The notes below the pieces were generated by a model. It did no database searches and was not told the origin of the DNA. It was given only the letters and a program-made list of their open reading frames with translations. From Lepidodermella squamata (taxonomy: Eukaryota > Gastrotricha): a DNA stretch of 64,000 nucleotides. Below, piece after piece: positions 1-10,301 of this stretch. The position numbers and the translations under genes are program-made. Position 1 is the first letter of the stretch. Each line of letters starts with the position of its first letter. The stretch covers positions 434,001 to 498,000 of the forward strand of contig JBLDXI010000034.1 of assembly GCA_047495785.1 (NCBI GenBank), in the 5' to 3' direction.

Positions 1-1
1 T

Positions 2-904
2 TTCTCCATTGATAAAAGTTCCGAAAAAAATCGAGATAAAATATCTGATTTACTAACAAAAACCAGCGAAATTTTACTCGAAAATACGCGAAAAATTGAA
101 AAAGGCCAGGAATATTTTGAAAAATTCATCGAAAATACAGTCGACTTGTGCCGTGATGAAATGTTGAAAATCGTCATCAAAAATGACCAAAGGGTGAAAG
201 TAGAATTTTATTGTGAATTTTTCAAATTTTTTGCAAAATTATCCGAAATTTTGTATCACCGTGAAAATTTTCACGTCGACTTGAAGAAGGCTAAAGCTTT
301 AATTGATGATTTTAATTCTAAAATTGCTAAATTCCCCGAAAAACTGACTTGGATGTCTGGTGAAGATCGCGAAGATTTTGCGGAAATTTTCAGATTTTTC
401 AAGAAATTTTCCGAAAATTCCCTCGATTTTCTATCGAGTTATCGCGACTACGGCGAGAGCGATGTTCTCGGTTCGAGAATTGCAATTTACGAACAGCTCA
501 AGACCCCAGGCAAGAAGGTTGTCTCGATTTTATTGAAGTGGAAATTGCGTGATAAAGCCAACGATTTGCGAACGAAATCGCCGCAGGAGAACGAGCAGAT
601 TCTGCGCTATTGTCTGTATCTAGGTCAAGAATTTTACGGCCTCGTTTTCGCTGGGTTGACGTCGCAAATTGACAGCAAATCACGGCCAGAGTTGGTTGAA
701 TGGCTGCTGGAGGCTAAAACGGCGACGGCTAAATTTTTGGCACTTCAACGCGAATCAGGCGGCGGTTTGACGGCGAGTGATCAGGAAATAGCGGCATTTC
801 AGGCCGAATTGGATGCGATTGTTGACTCGGTTTTAAATGTTGTGAATCATTTCGACATTGCTCAGCTCGCTTTCAAGCGTTTTATTGCATTTATTGTCGC
901 TTAA
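2..904 (+). CDS. Unknown helical protein, 3' end only (5' end off window)
   Basis: The frame is open from base 2 to the stop at 902-904, about 300 residues, so this is the last exon or exons of a gene that starts upstream of the window. I do not recognise the family. The protein is rich in Lys, Glu, Phe and Ile and looks wholly alpha-helical, with no obvious membrane segment or cysteine pattern. Its last third (from about 587) is duplicated at 7434-7871, which shows the segment was copied together with the NmrA and kinase-ankyrin genes that follow. The earliest ATG in frame (161) is not the likely start because the open frame runs through it to the window edge. It is loosely similar in style, though not in recognisable motifs, to the secreted helical protein at 24275-25452. 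Confidence 0.6.
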   Translation, partial: FSIDKSSEKNRDKISDLLTKTSEILLENTRKIEKGQEYFEKFIENTVDLCRDEMLKIVIKNDQRVKVEFYCEFFKFFAKLSEILYHRENFHVDLKKAKALIDDFNSKIAKFPEKLTWMSGEDREDFAEIFRFFKKFSENSLDFLSSYRDYGESDVLGSRIAIYEQLKTPGKKVVSILLKWKLRDKANDLRTKSPQENEQILRYCLYLGQEFYGLVFAGLTSQIDSKSRPELVEWLLEAKTATAKFLALQRESGGGLTASDQEIAAFQAELDAIVDSVLNVVNHFDIAQLAFKRFIAFIVA

Positions 905-1009
905 AATTGTTAAATTAACATAAAAATTAACAAAAGCATTTTAGGTGACCGAAAATCAAGATTACATTGAGGTTTTATCGACATTTCAGCACTTCGATCC
1001 TAATTTCAG

Positions 1010-1200
1010 TCGTAAATTATGGCAGCGAGTCCCAGAAGTTGCCCATCCAATTTTTTTAAACTGGCAAATTTTTTAAATAAATTTATTTCATTTTAAATTA
1101 AACATTTTCTAAATAATTTACCGAGGAAAACCCGGAAATCCCGATGGTAACTGGTTCCGTAATTTTCGGTATTTTACCCGGTTGAACAGATTTTCTCCGG
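1010..1200 (+). repeat. Repeat end shared with the NmrA copies A and C
   Basis: Begins with a CAGNGWGTCCCAGAAGTTGC-like motif and runs through a TTACCGAGGAAAACCC block and a GGTATTTTACCCGGTTG block. The same order of blocks occurs at about 7990-8175 and 17196-17405, and inverted at 18345-18950. At this locus it is joined directly to the middle of an NmrA exon, so it marks a deletion junction. Confidence 0.6.
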
Positions 1201-1204
1201 GATA

Positions 1205-1492
1205 ATTGCGAATTGCGATTGCTAGTGAAGCGATGACGGTCAGCGAGCAAGCTGAGAAGGTTGGTGAGGTTCTAGGTGAGGAGATTGTGTACCAGCCTGT
1301 GCCAATCGCTGTTTTCCGGACCTTCCCGTTTCCTGGCGCGGGGTAATTGGCGAGCATGTTCCAGCTTTGCCAGGATTTCACAGAGAAATTGAATGCTAGC
1401 CGCGATTTCGAAGCTACAAAGAAGCTGAACCCGAAACTCATGAACTTTGATCAGTTTCTCGCGAAATACGGCTAGCTTATCAAAGCTCTTTA
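1205..1492 (+). pseudogene. NmrA-like pseudogene fragment (exon 3 end only)
   Basis: Reads as the C-terminal third of the NmrA-like proteins encoded at 9144-9852, 15885-16515 and 19925-20555, including the VLGEE.VYQP block and the NPKLMNFDQF block near the C terminus. Two in-frame stops interrupt it: a TAA where the other copies read Ala-Glu in the FPFPGA.E block, and a TAG near the end. Exons 1 and 2 and the first half of exon 3 are missing, and the fragment is fused to the repeat end just upstream. It occupies the position in repeat unit 1 that the intact copy A occupies in unit 2. Confidence 0.8.
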
Positions 1493-1741
1493 AAGATCGC
1501 GGGAATAAATTGGAAAATTGACTTTTCTTTCGACACTACGGTTCGGATTTAGGGAAGCTCCTTGAATAACCTGGGAATATTTTGAGAAAAATGACTCCAT
1601 CGTAGACTTCATAATATTTGATGATTTCTAATGATATTTCTGAGTTCACGAATAGCTTGAAACAATTCTTTGCGATTTCGATAACCAAAGCCCTGAAATT
1701 ACTCATGCCTAGTGCACTTCACTCATAGAGATAGAAGATAA

Positions 1742-2338
1742 CGTCGTTGGTGCGGCTAAAACTCCTATGTCCATCAAAAATCGAAATCGGGCTTTTCCAG
1801 TTCCTGACTCAGTTTTTCACGCTGGTCAATAATATGAAAACCGCATTTCAAAATTCGCCAGGAATCAAAAGTCCTATCTACACATTCGTGGATTATTTTC
1901 CAGGTCATTCTTTTTCCATCTCCATAGCACGAGTTCGAATAGGGCACAAAAAGTGCTATGTGCATCACACAAATTATTCGATCACGACAAAAAATGGCGA
2001 TGACTCAGTGCGGCATTCGATGCCAAGTGAAAATAAGTTGGCAAAAATCGGCCAAAAATGAATGCTTTCGCAAGGACTCGAACCACAACCTTAAAAAAAC
2101 ACGAACAAAATATGAAAAAATCCACCAAAAAGTCCTATCTGCAGCGAATGTCCTTATTTTGCAATAACGTTGCATCACCGGTAAAAATGGCCGGCGCCAT
2201 TCGATCCGCCGGGTTTGATTACCCCTAATTTTGACATCATTGACATTTTTTACTGAAAATTTTGAAAATAAAGTTGTTTTTCGATTTATCTCAAAATAAA
2301 TTGTTTTGGAGATAGGATTTTTAGCCGCACCAACGACG
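1742..2338. mobile_element. TIR element upstream of pseudokinase-ankyrin copy 1
   Basis: The ends are inverted copies of CGTCGTTGGTGCGGCTAAAA followed by a CTCCTAT/ATCCTATCTCC stretch, giving an element of about 597 bp with no convincing coding capacity. The corresponding upstream region of copy 2 (near 10125-10135) lacks it: there the flank 'agagatagga' runs straight into 'tagtgcaaataat', so this is an insertion after the duplication. A short AT-rich target duplication is possible but ambiguous. Confidence 0.75.
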
Positions 2339-2523
2339 AATAAGTGCAAATGCTAATGCGTGTAAATTTCAACGCATTCGCCGCTTTCTTATCGCCGTAA
2401 CTAGGGAAAATTAAGTTTTTTTTTATAATGTCGCTCATTTGTTGAAGCTTTATTCATATTTCCTATTCCTATGTTGATAAGGCCTGCTTTTAACTCTGTC
2501 ATCATTTCTAACTTCGCATGAAT

Positions 2524-5346
2524 ATGGAACCAAGGACGCATCGATCCATGACGGAGTTCACTATTGTCAAAGCCTTGCGTTATGGCCGCCTACGACAATC
2601 GTATTTGTACAAACGTATCGGGAACTCTCAAGAGCAAGTGGTTATCAAAGAAACCAACTTGACAACCCTTCGCAAGACATTTGAGAAAGACTTTGCCAGA
2701 ATTGTTGAACTTCTCCACGAACGAGTGAGTTATTGTCAATAGATGCCTTATTGGGGGTGTTTTACGCCTTTTACACTTGAAATATCAATCAAACTCAAAG
2801 TACATAGTTTGAATAAGTTTACTACAAAGACAAATTAGGATTATCCTGAGAAGAGTCTGTACACCTCAAATCGCGCACATTTTCAATTTGCAGGATTTGT
2901 TAATGGTCGATATCAGCCATGCAAACATTGTCAAGGTGTTTGACGCTTCCGAACGTAACTTTCTACTTTCAACACTTTAACTGCCAAAAATCGACCGTGA
3001 GACCCAATATTTAGGTCTAATTCCTGGGTCTGTCAAAAAGTCGTGTTTTTCGGGTAAACGATGCGTCCTAGGGCAAAATGCCCGACGGCAAAATGTAGGC
3101 CATGAGCCCGCGGTTCTTTTGACACCGAACTCGGGGCCATAAGGTCTGAGCAGGTCTTTGAAAATGACAGTTGAAAAACGCCGAAATTTTGGATTAGAGC
3201 CAAAAATCAGACCCAAGAATTGGACCTAATTATTAGACCCAGATTATGGCGCAACAATCGAAATTTCATTGTTTTTCAACTGTCATTTTCAAAGACCTGC
3301 TCAGACCTTATGGCCCCGAGTTCGGTGTCAAAAGAACCGCGGGCTCATGGCCTACATTTTGCCCTAGGACGCATCGTTTACCCGAAAAACACGACTTTTT
3401 GACAGACCCAGGAATTAGACCTAAATATTGGGTCTCACGGTCGATTTTTGGCAGTTAAAGTGTTAATTCAGACATAGAAGTTCTTTTTAATAATATTCCA
3501 ACTATAGAGACATATTCCGGTGAAGACTTTTCTTCCCATAACTGCATGATGAGATATTTGGTTATGGAGGTTTGCGGGGGAGGGAGTTTCGAAAGCCTGA
3601 TCTCGACTGAGACTGGACCAATCCCGGAAATTATGCTTCAAATATGGTCGCGCCAACTTGTATCCGCTTTGGCTTATCTTCACGGCCGGAGGATTGTTCA
3701 TCGCAACATAACGACAAGCAATGTATTACTAACAGAAGACCGAGGCACATCGAAACTAGCTGATTTGGGAATCGTCGAGAGATTAGACACGTAAGATTGA
3801 AAAGAAGCATTAAATACTTGATGAATTCGATATTCAAAACAGTGGTTCGCAAATAACCGCTCTAGCTGCATGGTACCCTTCCGCTCCTGAGATTTTCAAA
3901 TCTCAAACGAAATCATCTCCAAGTGATGTTTGGTCGTTGGGATTCGCGCTCTTCAAATTAGCCAACTTTCAAGAACCAGTATGGGAATGACCTTGCGTGA
4001 TTACTTACTAAGTTATGATATAGTTTTACAGTTCATCTCGATGATGGATATTCTGAGGTAAATTGTTTAGTTGAATTAAGCTAAACTCAATAATACTTTA
4101 GTAATAACCTGAAACCATTTAACGAGTCCCGCGGCTATTCCGATGACTTCCGCGATTTTGTTATGTCAATGCTCGCCGTGAATCCTGATGATCGGCTGAC
4201 CTCGAGTCAGCTTAACGCCAGTAGTTTTCTGCTGAAATCAGCACCCATGCGTTATACAAAGGTATGATTGATTTTTCCATGTCGTTTGAATTGTTGCTTG
4301 AAGATTGATTTGTCGTACCTTTTATTCTTCAGCCAGACCAAACAGTTGTCGAACCCAACCAAGAGGCTGTTAAGGTAGCTCCAAACTATTTTACATCTGA
4401 TTCAGGGGTTGGTTATTCGAATTGCCAGGAGCTAGTTGACTGCATATGCCGGAGAAAAAACGTCTTGAAATTGGCGCAGCTACTGTCAAAAAGGGACCTC
4501 GGTCTGAGTCCAGACTGCAAAGACGACATGGGACGTCCTCTGTTGGATCTTGCGGCTGAGAGAGGCTACAACGACATAGTGGAAACTTTGGTCAGGCAAT
4601 TCGATGCAGACGTTGATGATCGTAATGCAAATGGCGTAAAGCCACTGTCGATCGCCGCCTTCAATCGCGATGTTGGGATGGTGAGGATGTTGGCTAGTGA
4701 TTTCAACGCCGATGTTAATTCTGCCACCAATGATGGCCGTACGCCGCTGTGGACCGCCGCCTTCAATGGCAACACCAAGGTGGTGAGGATGCTGGCTGGC
4801 GAGTTCAATGCCAACGTGAATAAAGCCAATAAGGATGGCTGTACGCCACTCTACGTCGCTGCCCGCAATGGTCACATCGAGGTGGTGAGAACGCTTGCTA
4901 GCGAATTCAACGCCAACGTGAATATGGCCACAAATGATGGCGCGACTCCACTGTTCGTCGCCGCCCAGAATGGCCACATCGAGGTGGTGAGGATGTTGGC
5001 TGAGGAGTTCAAATCTGATGTTAATTCTGTCAGAAAGAGCGGTGCGACACCAGTGTACGCCGCCGCCGAGAAGGGCCACCTCGAGGTGGTTGAGGCACTA
5101 GCTGGCCACTTTCACGCCAACGTGAATGCTGCATGTAATGATGGCATGACGCCGTTGATGGCAGCCGCATATAAGGGCCATCACGATGTTGCTAATATTC
5201 TCATCATGAAATTCCGAGCCAATATCGACGCCGTAGATCGCCATAACAGGACAGCCATAGATTGTGCCACGAACTGCCATGCAAGTGTTTCTGCTGATGA
5301 CAAGCGCAAGACTATCGCACTACTCGAACGGGATAAGTCAAAATAG
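2524..5346 (+). CDS. Pseudokinase-ankyrin protein, copy 1
   Basis: Proposed exons: 2524-2724, 2894-2954, 3472-3790, 3843-3978, 4032-4057, 4102-4261, 4333-4374, 4429-5346 (about 620 residues). An N-terminal protein-kinase-like domain is followed by about eight ankyrin repeats. The ATG at 2524 is chosen because it is conserved in the paralogues; the in-frame ATG at 2518 is not. The kinase domain keeps the beta-3 Lys (VVIKE), a DLG motif, APE and DVWSLG, but the catalytic-loop HRD reads HRN, and the Gly-rich loop is degenerate, so catalysis is doubtful. Intron 2 (2955-3471) is a 23-nt intron expanded by a 494-bp palindrome. The 54-nt segment 4375-4428 is open in frame but is treated as an intron because its counterparts in copy 3 contain stops. 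No signal peptide or TM segment is seen, so the protein is probably cytosolic. Function unknown; a scaffold or sensor role is inference. Confidence 0.8.
2971..3464. mobile_element. 494-bp palindromic (foldback) element inside intron 2 of copy 1
   Basis: The two arms, each over 200 bp, are nearly perfect reverse complements, starting AACACTTTAACTGCC and ending GGCAGTTAAAGTGTT. The arms include a GTGAGACCCAATATTTAGG block and its complement. Removing exactly 2971-3464 leaves a 23-nt intron that differs at one base from the intron of copy 2 at 11134-11156. No coding capacity. No clear target-site duplication is left outside the palindrome. Confidence 0.9.
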
Positions 5347-5540
5347 CCTGCCGTTGAACAGAGATCTCATAGACAACTCTTTGTTTGGAATTTATGGTAA
5401 ATGAAACTTTTTCTCATAACAATTTTAGAAAATAATTAAACATCGGAAACATAACAATGGGCGGATAGGGCGAATGAACCTATACGCGATGATTTGTTTT
5501 AACATTCCCAAGTTCATCTCAACGATGTTTAAGTTGAACT

Positions 5541-5870
5541 CATGATGTCAATGCTCGCCGTGAATCCCGATGACCTCGAGTCAGCATAACGCCAGTAGTT
5601 TTCTGCTGAAATCAGCACCCATGCGGTATACAAAGGTATGATTCGTTCCCATTTCATCTGAATGGTTGCTGCAAACTTGATGTATCGTTCCTTCTATTCA
5701 TTCCATTCTATCAGCCAGACCAATCATTCGTCGAATCCAACCAAGTGGCTGTTAAGTTAGCTGCGGATTATTTTACAATTGATTCGGGCTCTAGTCATTT
5801 AAATTGCCAGGAGCTATTTGACTGCGTAATTAAGCGAAAAACGTCTTGAAATTGGCGCAGGTTGTGGTAG
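5541..5870 (+). pseudogene. Relic of kinase tail plus linker of the pseudokinase-ankyrin family
   Basis: The sequence matches the last kinase exon (MSMLAVNPDD... FLLKSAPM), its intron, and the following linker exon (PDQSFVESNQVAVK) of the functional copies, but carries stops and small deletions and has no ankyrin array after it. It lies between the stop of copy 1 and the 3' UTR that copy 2 also has. The same kinase-tail/linker unit is duplicated inside copy 3 (57410-57620), so copy 1 once probably had a second such unit. Confidence 0.75.
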
Positions 5871-6109
5871 TTTTTGGTAGATTTTGTGCAGAAAGACAAT
5901 TTCCCTCTGGAAGCGTCTCATTGCAAATGTTACCATACCTAAGGTTTTCAGACGCTCCGAGTATTCAGCACCTTCAGGTTCGACCTTCAGGTGAAACTAT
6001 ATAGAACTATAAAGTAGGTAGAACTATATAGAAACAACTCTTGCGCTGGTATATTGTTGTAGCCCAGCGCCAAACTCTATTCAAGAAAAATTTGACTGTA
6101 ATTTCCCTC

Positions 6110-6115
6110 AATAAA
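6110..6115 (+). terminator. Poly(A) signal AATAAA, 3' UTR shared with copy 2
   Basis: AATAAA inside a block of about 120 bp ('cttgcgctggta..ttgttgtagccca..') that is also found after copy 2 at 13515-13640. This is the ancestral 3' end of the pseudokinase-ankyrin gene; in copy 1 it is separated from the stop codon by the relic at 5541-5870. Confidence 0.55.
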
Positions 6116-6199
6116 AACGAATATGGACGTATCATTTTCTTTCTCGTATTATCGAAGATGGTGAAATGAGTCGAAGCGTCTATCTCACTCATCATTGCA

Positions 6200-6400
6200 T
6201 TTTACTGCCGTTCTAGGGGGTCGGCCCAAGCCTGGTGCATTTTTTTAAAAGAATTCTTTCAAAATAGAGCCAAAAAGTAAATTAAGGGTTGGACATTTCG
6301 GGAGGTTGACTTCTAAGGGTCGCAGGGATGGACGGTGTAAAACATCATGTAAAAACGTGTTAAAACATGTAAAAAATCAAAATAAATTGGAAAATTTGAA
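6200..6400. repeat. Downstream segment shared by repeat units 1 and 2
   Basis: A stretch with 'gcccaagcctggtgcattttt', 'tttcgggaggt.gac' and 'aaaacgtgtta.aacatgtaaaa' recurs at about 14460-14625. It marks the right-hand part of the segmental duplication. No coding sequence is apparent. Confidence 0.6.
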
Positions 6401-6434
6401 TAAATCTGAAGCGCGGATTTGTCCAAAGCTACGT

Positions 6435-6636
6435 TATATCGCGCCTTCCGCGCCAGAACAGTGTGCCGGAAATAGAAACAAATGGCGTAATGCATTTGAT
6501 GCGCAGAAAAAACTGGCGTTCAACTTTTTTTCCAGCGATCAGGCACGCGACTGACTTGGCGAAGATGCAAAAAGGTAGTTTTACGCCATTTGTTTCTATT
6601 TCCGGCACACTGTTCTGGCGCGGAAGGCGCGATATA
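6435..6636. mobile_element. 202-bp hairpin MITE with TA target duplication
   Basis: Arms begin TATCGCGCCTTCCGCGCC and are inverted over about 50 bp on each side. The empty site is visible at about 15003-15025, where 'ctacgtta' and 'tagtagcggcaattaag' are joined directly, so insertion duplicated TA. That is the signature of Tc1/mariner-type mobilisation. Confidence 0.85.
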
Positions 6637-6721
6637 GTAGCGGCAATTAAGTGAGTCAGATGACCTACTTTAGGTAGACTGTTTTTGCCCAGCACTGTCC
6701 ACCAGATTTATTATGTATAAA

Positions 6722-6838
6722 TATGGCCCTAGGGAAGGCTAGTTTCGAGGAAAAACTCACATATTAAGGCGAGGCGAAGCCGAGTCTTATTATGCGATTT
6801 TTCCGAAGAACTAGCCGTACCGTGGGCCTTATTAGACA
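6722..6838. repeat. Small palindromic repeat, also at 61547-61645
   Basis: A roughly 115-bp block from 'ggccctaggga' to 'tagccgtaccgtgggc' with inverted GGCTAGTTTCGAGGAAAAA-type arms. A slightly shorter second copy is found at 61547-61645, inside the decayed fourth kinase copy. Probably a MITE; no target duplication was established. Confidence 0.6.
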
Positions 6839-7299
6839 TATTGCTCAAGGCGAAGCGTTCACCGTTCCCGATAAAACTGCAATTTAAATGGAAAAATTCT
6901 CCGATATCAGCAGCATTCAAAGCCGACATGAGACATGAACATTGTTTCTAAACACCTGAGGGCACCTGGTAGCTAACATGCCAAAACCTAGCTCCGTGGG
7001 GGGCATGAATAATCATCAAAAAAGGAAAAAATCAAAATCGCAAAACCCAGTCAAAACCCTATGCTAGGCCTATACTAGGCTCCTCATTTCTAGGCCTAGG
7101 CTGGGCTCGAATTCGGCCGCTTTTTTGGGCCCAGTCTAGGCTTTACTGGGCCTACAGTAGGCCTAGACCCAGAGGTATACGTAATAACAATTAAGACTGG
7201 CTACCCTCTGCTCCCTGAGCTGTCAGGTGCCTGTAACTATTGCATGTCGACTCGTAACGTTGTTTGGAAGAATCGAAAGACAAATCACTCGCTCGTGAT

Positions 7300-7376
7300 T
7301 TGTGTCGGTGGTTGGAGTCGAGCGCGGGTCGCCTTACCAAAGAGGTGGACGCGCTACCACTAGACCAGCTGGTCCC
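7300..7376 (-). other. tRNA-like sequence, possibly a SINE head or tRNA relic
   Basis: On the minus strand the block reads GGGACCAGCTGGTCTAGTGG then TAGCGC, which resembles a tRNA 5' end with a D-arm/A box, followed by an anticodon-arm-like stretch and a weak B-box-like CGCTCGACTCC. Stems are imperfect and I cannot assign an isotype. It lies at the left edge of repeat unit 2. Confidence 0.3.
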
Positions 7377-7433
7377 ACAGTAAGGGTTAATAGGGGTATA
7401 AAAGTTTCAAGCTGGGTTTTTCAATTTGCTGCG

Positions 7434-7871
7434 GACGAAATCGCCGCAGGAGAACGAGCAGATTGTGCGCTATTGTCTGCTATTGCCTCGACTGGCGAAG
7501 TTGAGAGAGAGAGAGGTGCCGGACCTCCGGTTCAGGCTGCGGCTCCGCCGCTAGGAGAACCCTATCGGATTGGTTCGCGCAATCATCTAGGTCAAGAATT
7601 TTACGGCCTCGTTTTCGCTGGGTTAACGTCGCAAATTGACAGCAAATCACGGCCGGAGTTGGTTGAATGGCTGCTGGAGGCTAAAACGGCGACGGCTAAA
7701 TTTTTGGCACTTCAACGCGAATCTGGCGGCGGTTTGACGGCGAGTGATAAGGAAATAGCGGCATTTCAGGCCGAATTGGATTCGATTGTTGACTCGTTTT
7801 TAAATGTTGTGAATCATTTCGACATTGCTCAGCTTGCTTTCAAGCGTTTTATTGCATTTATTGTCGCTTAA
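7434..7871 (+). pseudogene. Truncated duplicate of the 3' end of the first gene
   Basis: From 7434 the sequence copies the gene at 2-904 beginning near its base 571, and from 7587 to the stop it encodes the same last 94 residues with three changes. An insertion of about 100 bp ('ctattgcctcgactggcgaag...ggttcgcgcaat') interrupts the match between 7480 and 7587. The open frame continues upstream into unrelated tRNA-like sequence, so the chimaeric frame 7302-7871 is unlikely to be a real protein. It defines the left junction of repeat unit 2. Confidence 0.75.
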
Positions 7872-8656
7872 AATTGTTAATAAATAAATTAATAAAAATA
7901 TTTTAGGTGACCGAAAATGACGCCGAGATTTCATTAGGGTTTTATCGGCTATTCAGCACTTCGATCCTAATTTCTGAAATTTCAGTCGAAAATTATGGCA
8001 ACGTATTCCAAAAGCTGCGTAACCAATTCTTCTATTTGGCAAAATTTTGTAGGAAATTCAACTATTTTTTTTAAATTAAACCTAATCTAAAAAATTTACC
8101 GGTGAATAACTAGAAATCACGATGGTAACTGGTTCGGTAATTTTCGGTATTTTACCCGGTTGGACAAATTTCTCCGGGAATTTTCATCCTATCAACAAGA
8201 GAGGCACAATTGTTATCTTTCCTCGGGAATTTTTGAATTTTTTCTATAATTTTTCTGGCCACGAGATGGGACGTTTTTTGGGACACGCTTCGGCCTACAG
8301 AGCCGATACCAAAAATCTCATATTCTCAAATTTCCACCGCTCCTATTCTTCTAAGGCACGGAGCGATTCCAAGAGCTTCGTCATGGTATAGTAGTGACAA
8401 TTAAAAGCCATTTTGACCGACTAGGCTGACTGTTTTTGTTCGGCAATTTTTTGCCATGATGAAGAATAAAGATGAAGCGTGTAAGCTTGTTATGGTCAAA
8501 CTTCTGAGTTCAAGTAAAACCGCAACACCACAAGTGGTTATTACGCTTTTTTAGTTTTGAAGTAGGTCAAATTTTATTGAACCTTGTAGGCATTTTATAT
8601 TGAAGTACGAGCTTACAGCTGCAGCAAAACAAATTGTAGATTTTTATAACCTCAAA

Positions 8657-9852
8657 ATGGCACCTGAAAAGAAAATCATTTCTGTTGTAGGAGCAACTGG
8701 ACAACAGGTAAAGCATCGAAATTCTTAGATTCTTCCTAAAGTTTGTTCAATTTCTGAAGGGCGGTTCTGTTGTTCGAGCGATTTTGGAGGATCCTGCCAC
8801 CGAATTCAAGGCTCGAGCTTTAACCCGCGATGTCAACTCGGCGAAAGCCAAGGCCCTGGCTGAGCAAGGTGTCGAAGTCGTTCAGGTCGATGCTAATGAT
8901 GAGGACGCGTTGGCCGAGGCTATCAAAGGCTCGTATGGATTGTTTTGCGTTTCGGTAATCGACTGGACCGATCCAGATAAAGAAATCGCACAGATCAAGT
9001 CGATGGCTAACGCGGCAAAGCAAGTTGAAAAATAATTTCCTACTTGTCCTAGGAATAATAATCCTCGCTCAAACGCTTTAATATTCTCATTCTAAAAAAA
9101 TCCTACAAAGAAATTAAAGATATTTTATTTGTCTGTATTTTAGGAAAGCTGGAATCAAACATGTTATTTGGTCTACCTTGGATGACCCTCGCAAATTTGG
9201 ACCGCTAAGCGACGATCATTATCCAACTTTGCACGGCAAGTACAAAGTAACGCATTGCGAGACGAAAGCTGGATCTGACAAATTCTTCGATGGCCAGCCT
9301 GTTACCTATCTGATAACCCCAGCATTTTGGGACAACTACTATACTGGCTTTTTCCCAATGCATCGCGGCCAGAATGGTAAATTGATTATCACAGTCCCAA
9401 TGGGGCATGTTAAAACGCCTGGCATGGCCGTAGACGATATTGGTCGTTGTGCTTACGGAATTTTCAAAGACCCAACTTGGATTGGCAAGCGAATTGCAAT
9501 TGCTAGTGAATCGATGACGGTCAGCGAGCAAGCGGAGAAAATTGGCAAAGTTCTAGGTGAGGAGGTTGTGTACCAGCCTGCGCCTTTCGAAGTTTTCCGG
9601 AACTTGCCGTTTCCTGGTGCTGGCGAATTGGCAAACATGTTTCAGTTTTGCCAGGATTTCTCCGAGAAATTGAATGCTAGCCGCGAAGCTACGAAGACGC
9701 TGAACCCGAAACTCATGAACTTTGATCAGTTTCTGGCGAAGTACCTACGGCAAACTTATCAAAGCTCCTTGAAGACCTTGGGAACATCGGGAAAATTGAC
9801 TCTTTCGACACTTCGGTTCGGATATAAGGGAAACTCCTTGAATAATCACTAA
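8657..9852 (+). CDS. NmrA/HSCARG-like NAD(P)-binding protein, copy A
   Basis: Exons 8657-8707, 8760-9019, 9144-9852 (339 residues). The N terminus carries the Rossmann dinucleotide motif GATGQQGGS, then the NmrA-family order of a VVQVDANDEDAL block, an AGIKHVIWSTLDDP block and a YYTGFFPM block. Family members bind NADP(H) and act as redox sensors or regulators rather than clear enzymes; the substrate cannot be told from sequence. Intron 1 ends in AAG. Intron 2 starts with GC (GCAAGT), a GC-AG intron shared with copies B and C. At the C terminus a 4-bp duplication (CTAC, near 9747) shifts the frame, replacing the GKLIKAP ending of the other copies with about 35 unrelated residues. Three residues are also missing in the NASR.EATK block. 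Copy A is the unit-2 counterpart of the pseudogene at 1205-1492. Confidence 0.85.
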
Positions 9853-10301
9853 TTTATAGAAAAATGACTCCATTCAAGACTGCATAATATTCGATGATTT
9901 CTAATTATATTTTTGAGTTCACGAATAACTTGAAACAATAAACTTCTGCGATTTCGATAACCAAAGCCCTGAAATTACTTATGTCTTGTGCCTCAAGGGC
10001 GAATTATCTTTGTGAGTGACTATCGAATTTCTTTTTTATTCTATCGAGGTGCAAGTTGAATAAGTCTTCGAACAAATAATGAGCCCAAGTCGCCGCTAAA
10101 ACCGGCACACTTCACTCATAGAGATAGGATAGTGCAAATAATAATGCGTGTAAATTTCATCGCATTCGCCGTTTTCTTATCGCCGTAACTAGGGAGAATG
10201 AAGCTTCTTATAATGTCGCTCATTTGTTGAAGCTTTATTACTATTTCCTGTTTGATAAGGCCTGCTTTTAACTCTGTCATCATTTTTAGCTTCGCTTGAA
10301 T

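Noticed and set aside
1118-1441. Reverse frame opposite the NmrA pseudogene
   Set aside because: The same shadow appears opposite all NmrA exon 3 copies; the forward frame carries the family motifs.
4486-5280. Long reverse-strand frames opposite the ankyrin arrays
   Set aside because: They mirror the forward ankyrin codon pattern and repeat in all copies; they are shadows, with no family of their own.
7302-7871. 189-codon chimaeric frame
   Set aside because: Only the last part matches the first gene; the front half crosses a tRNA-like sequence and an insertion.
8122-8391. 89-codon forward frame before NmrA copy A
   Set aside because: It is the repeated TTTACCCGG element, also found non-coding and broken at three other places.
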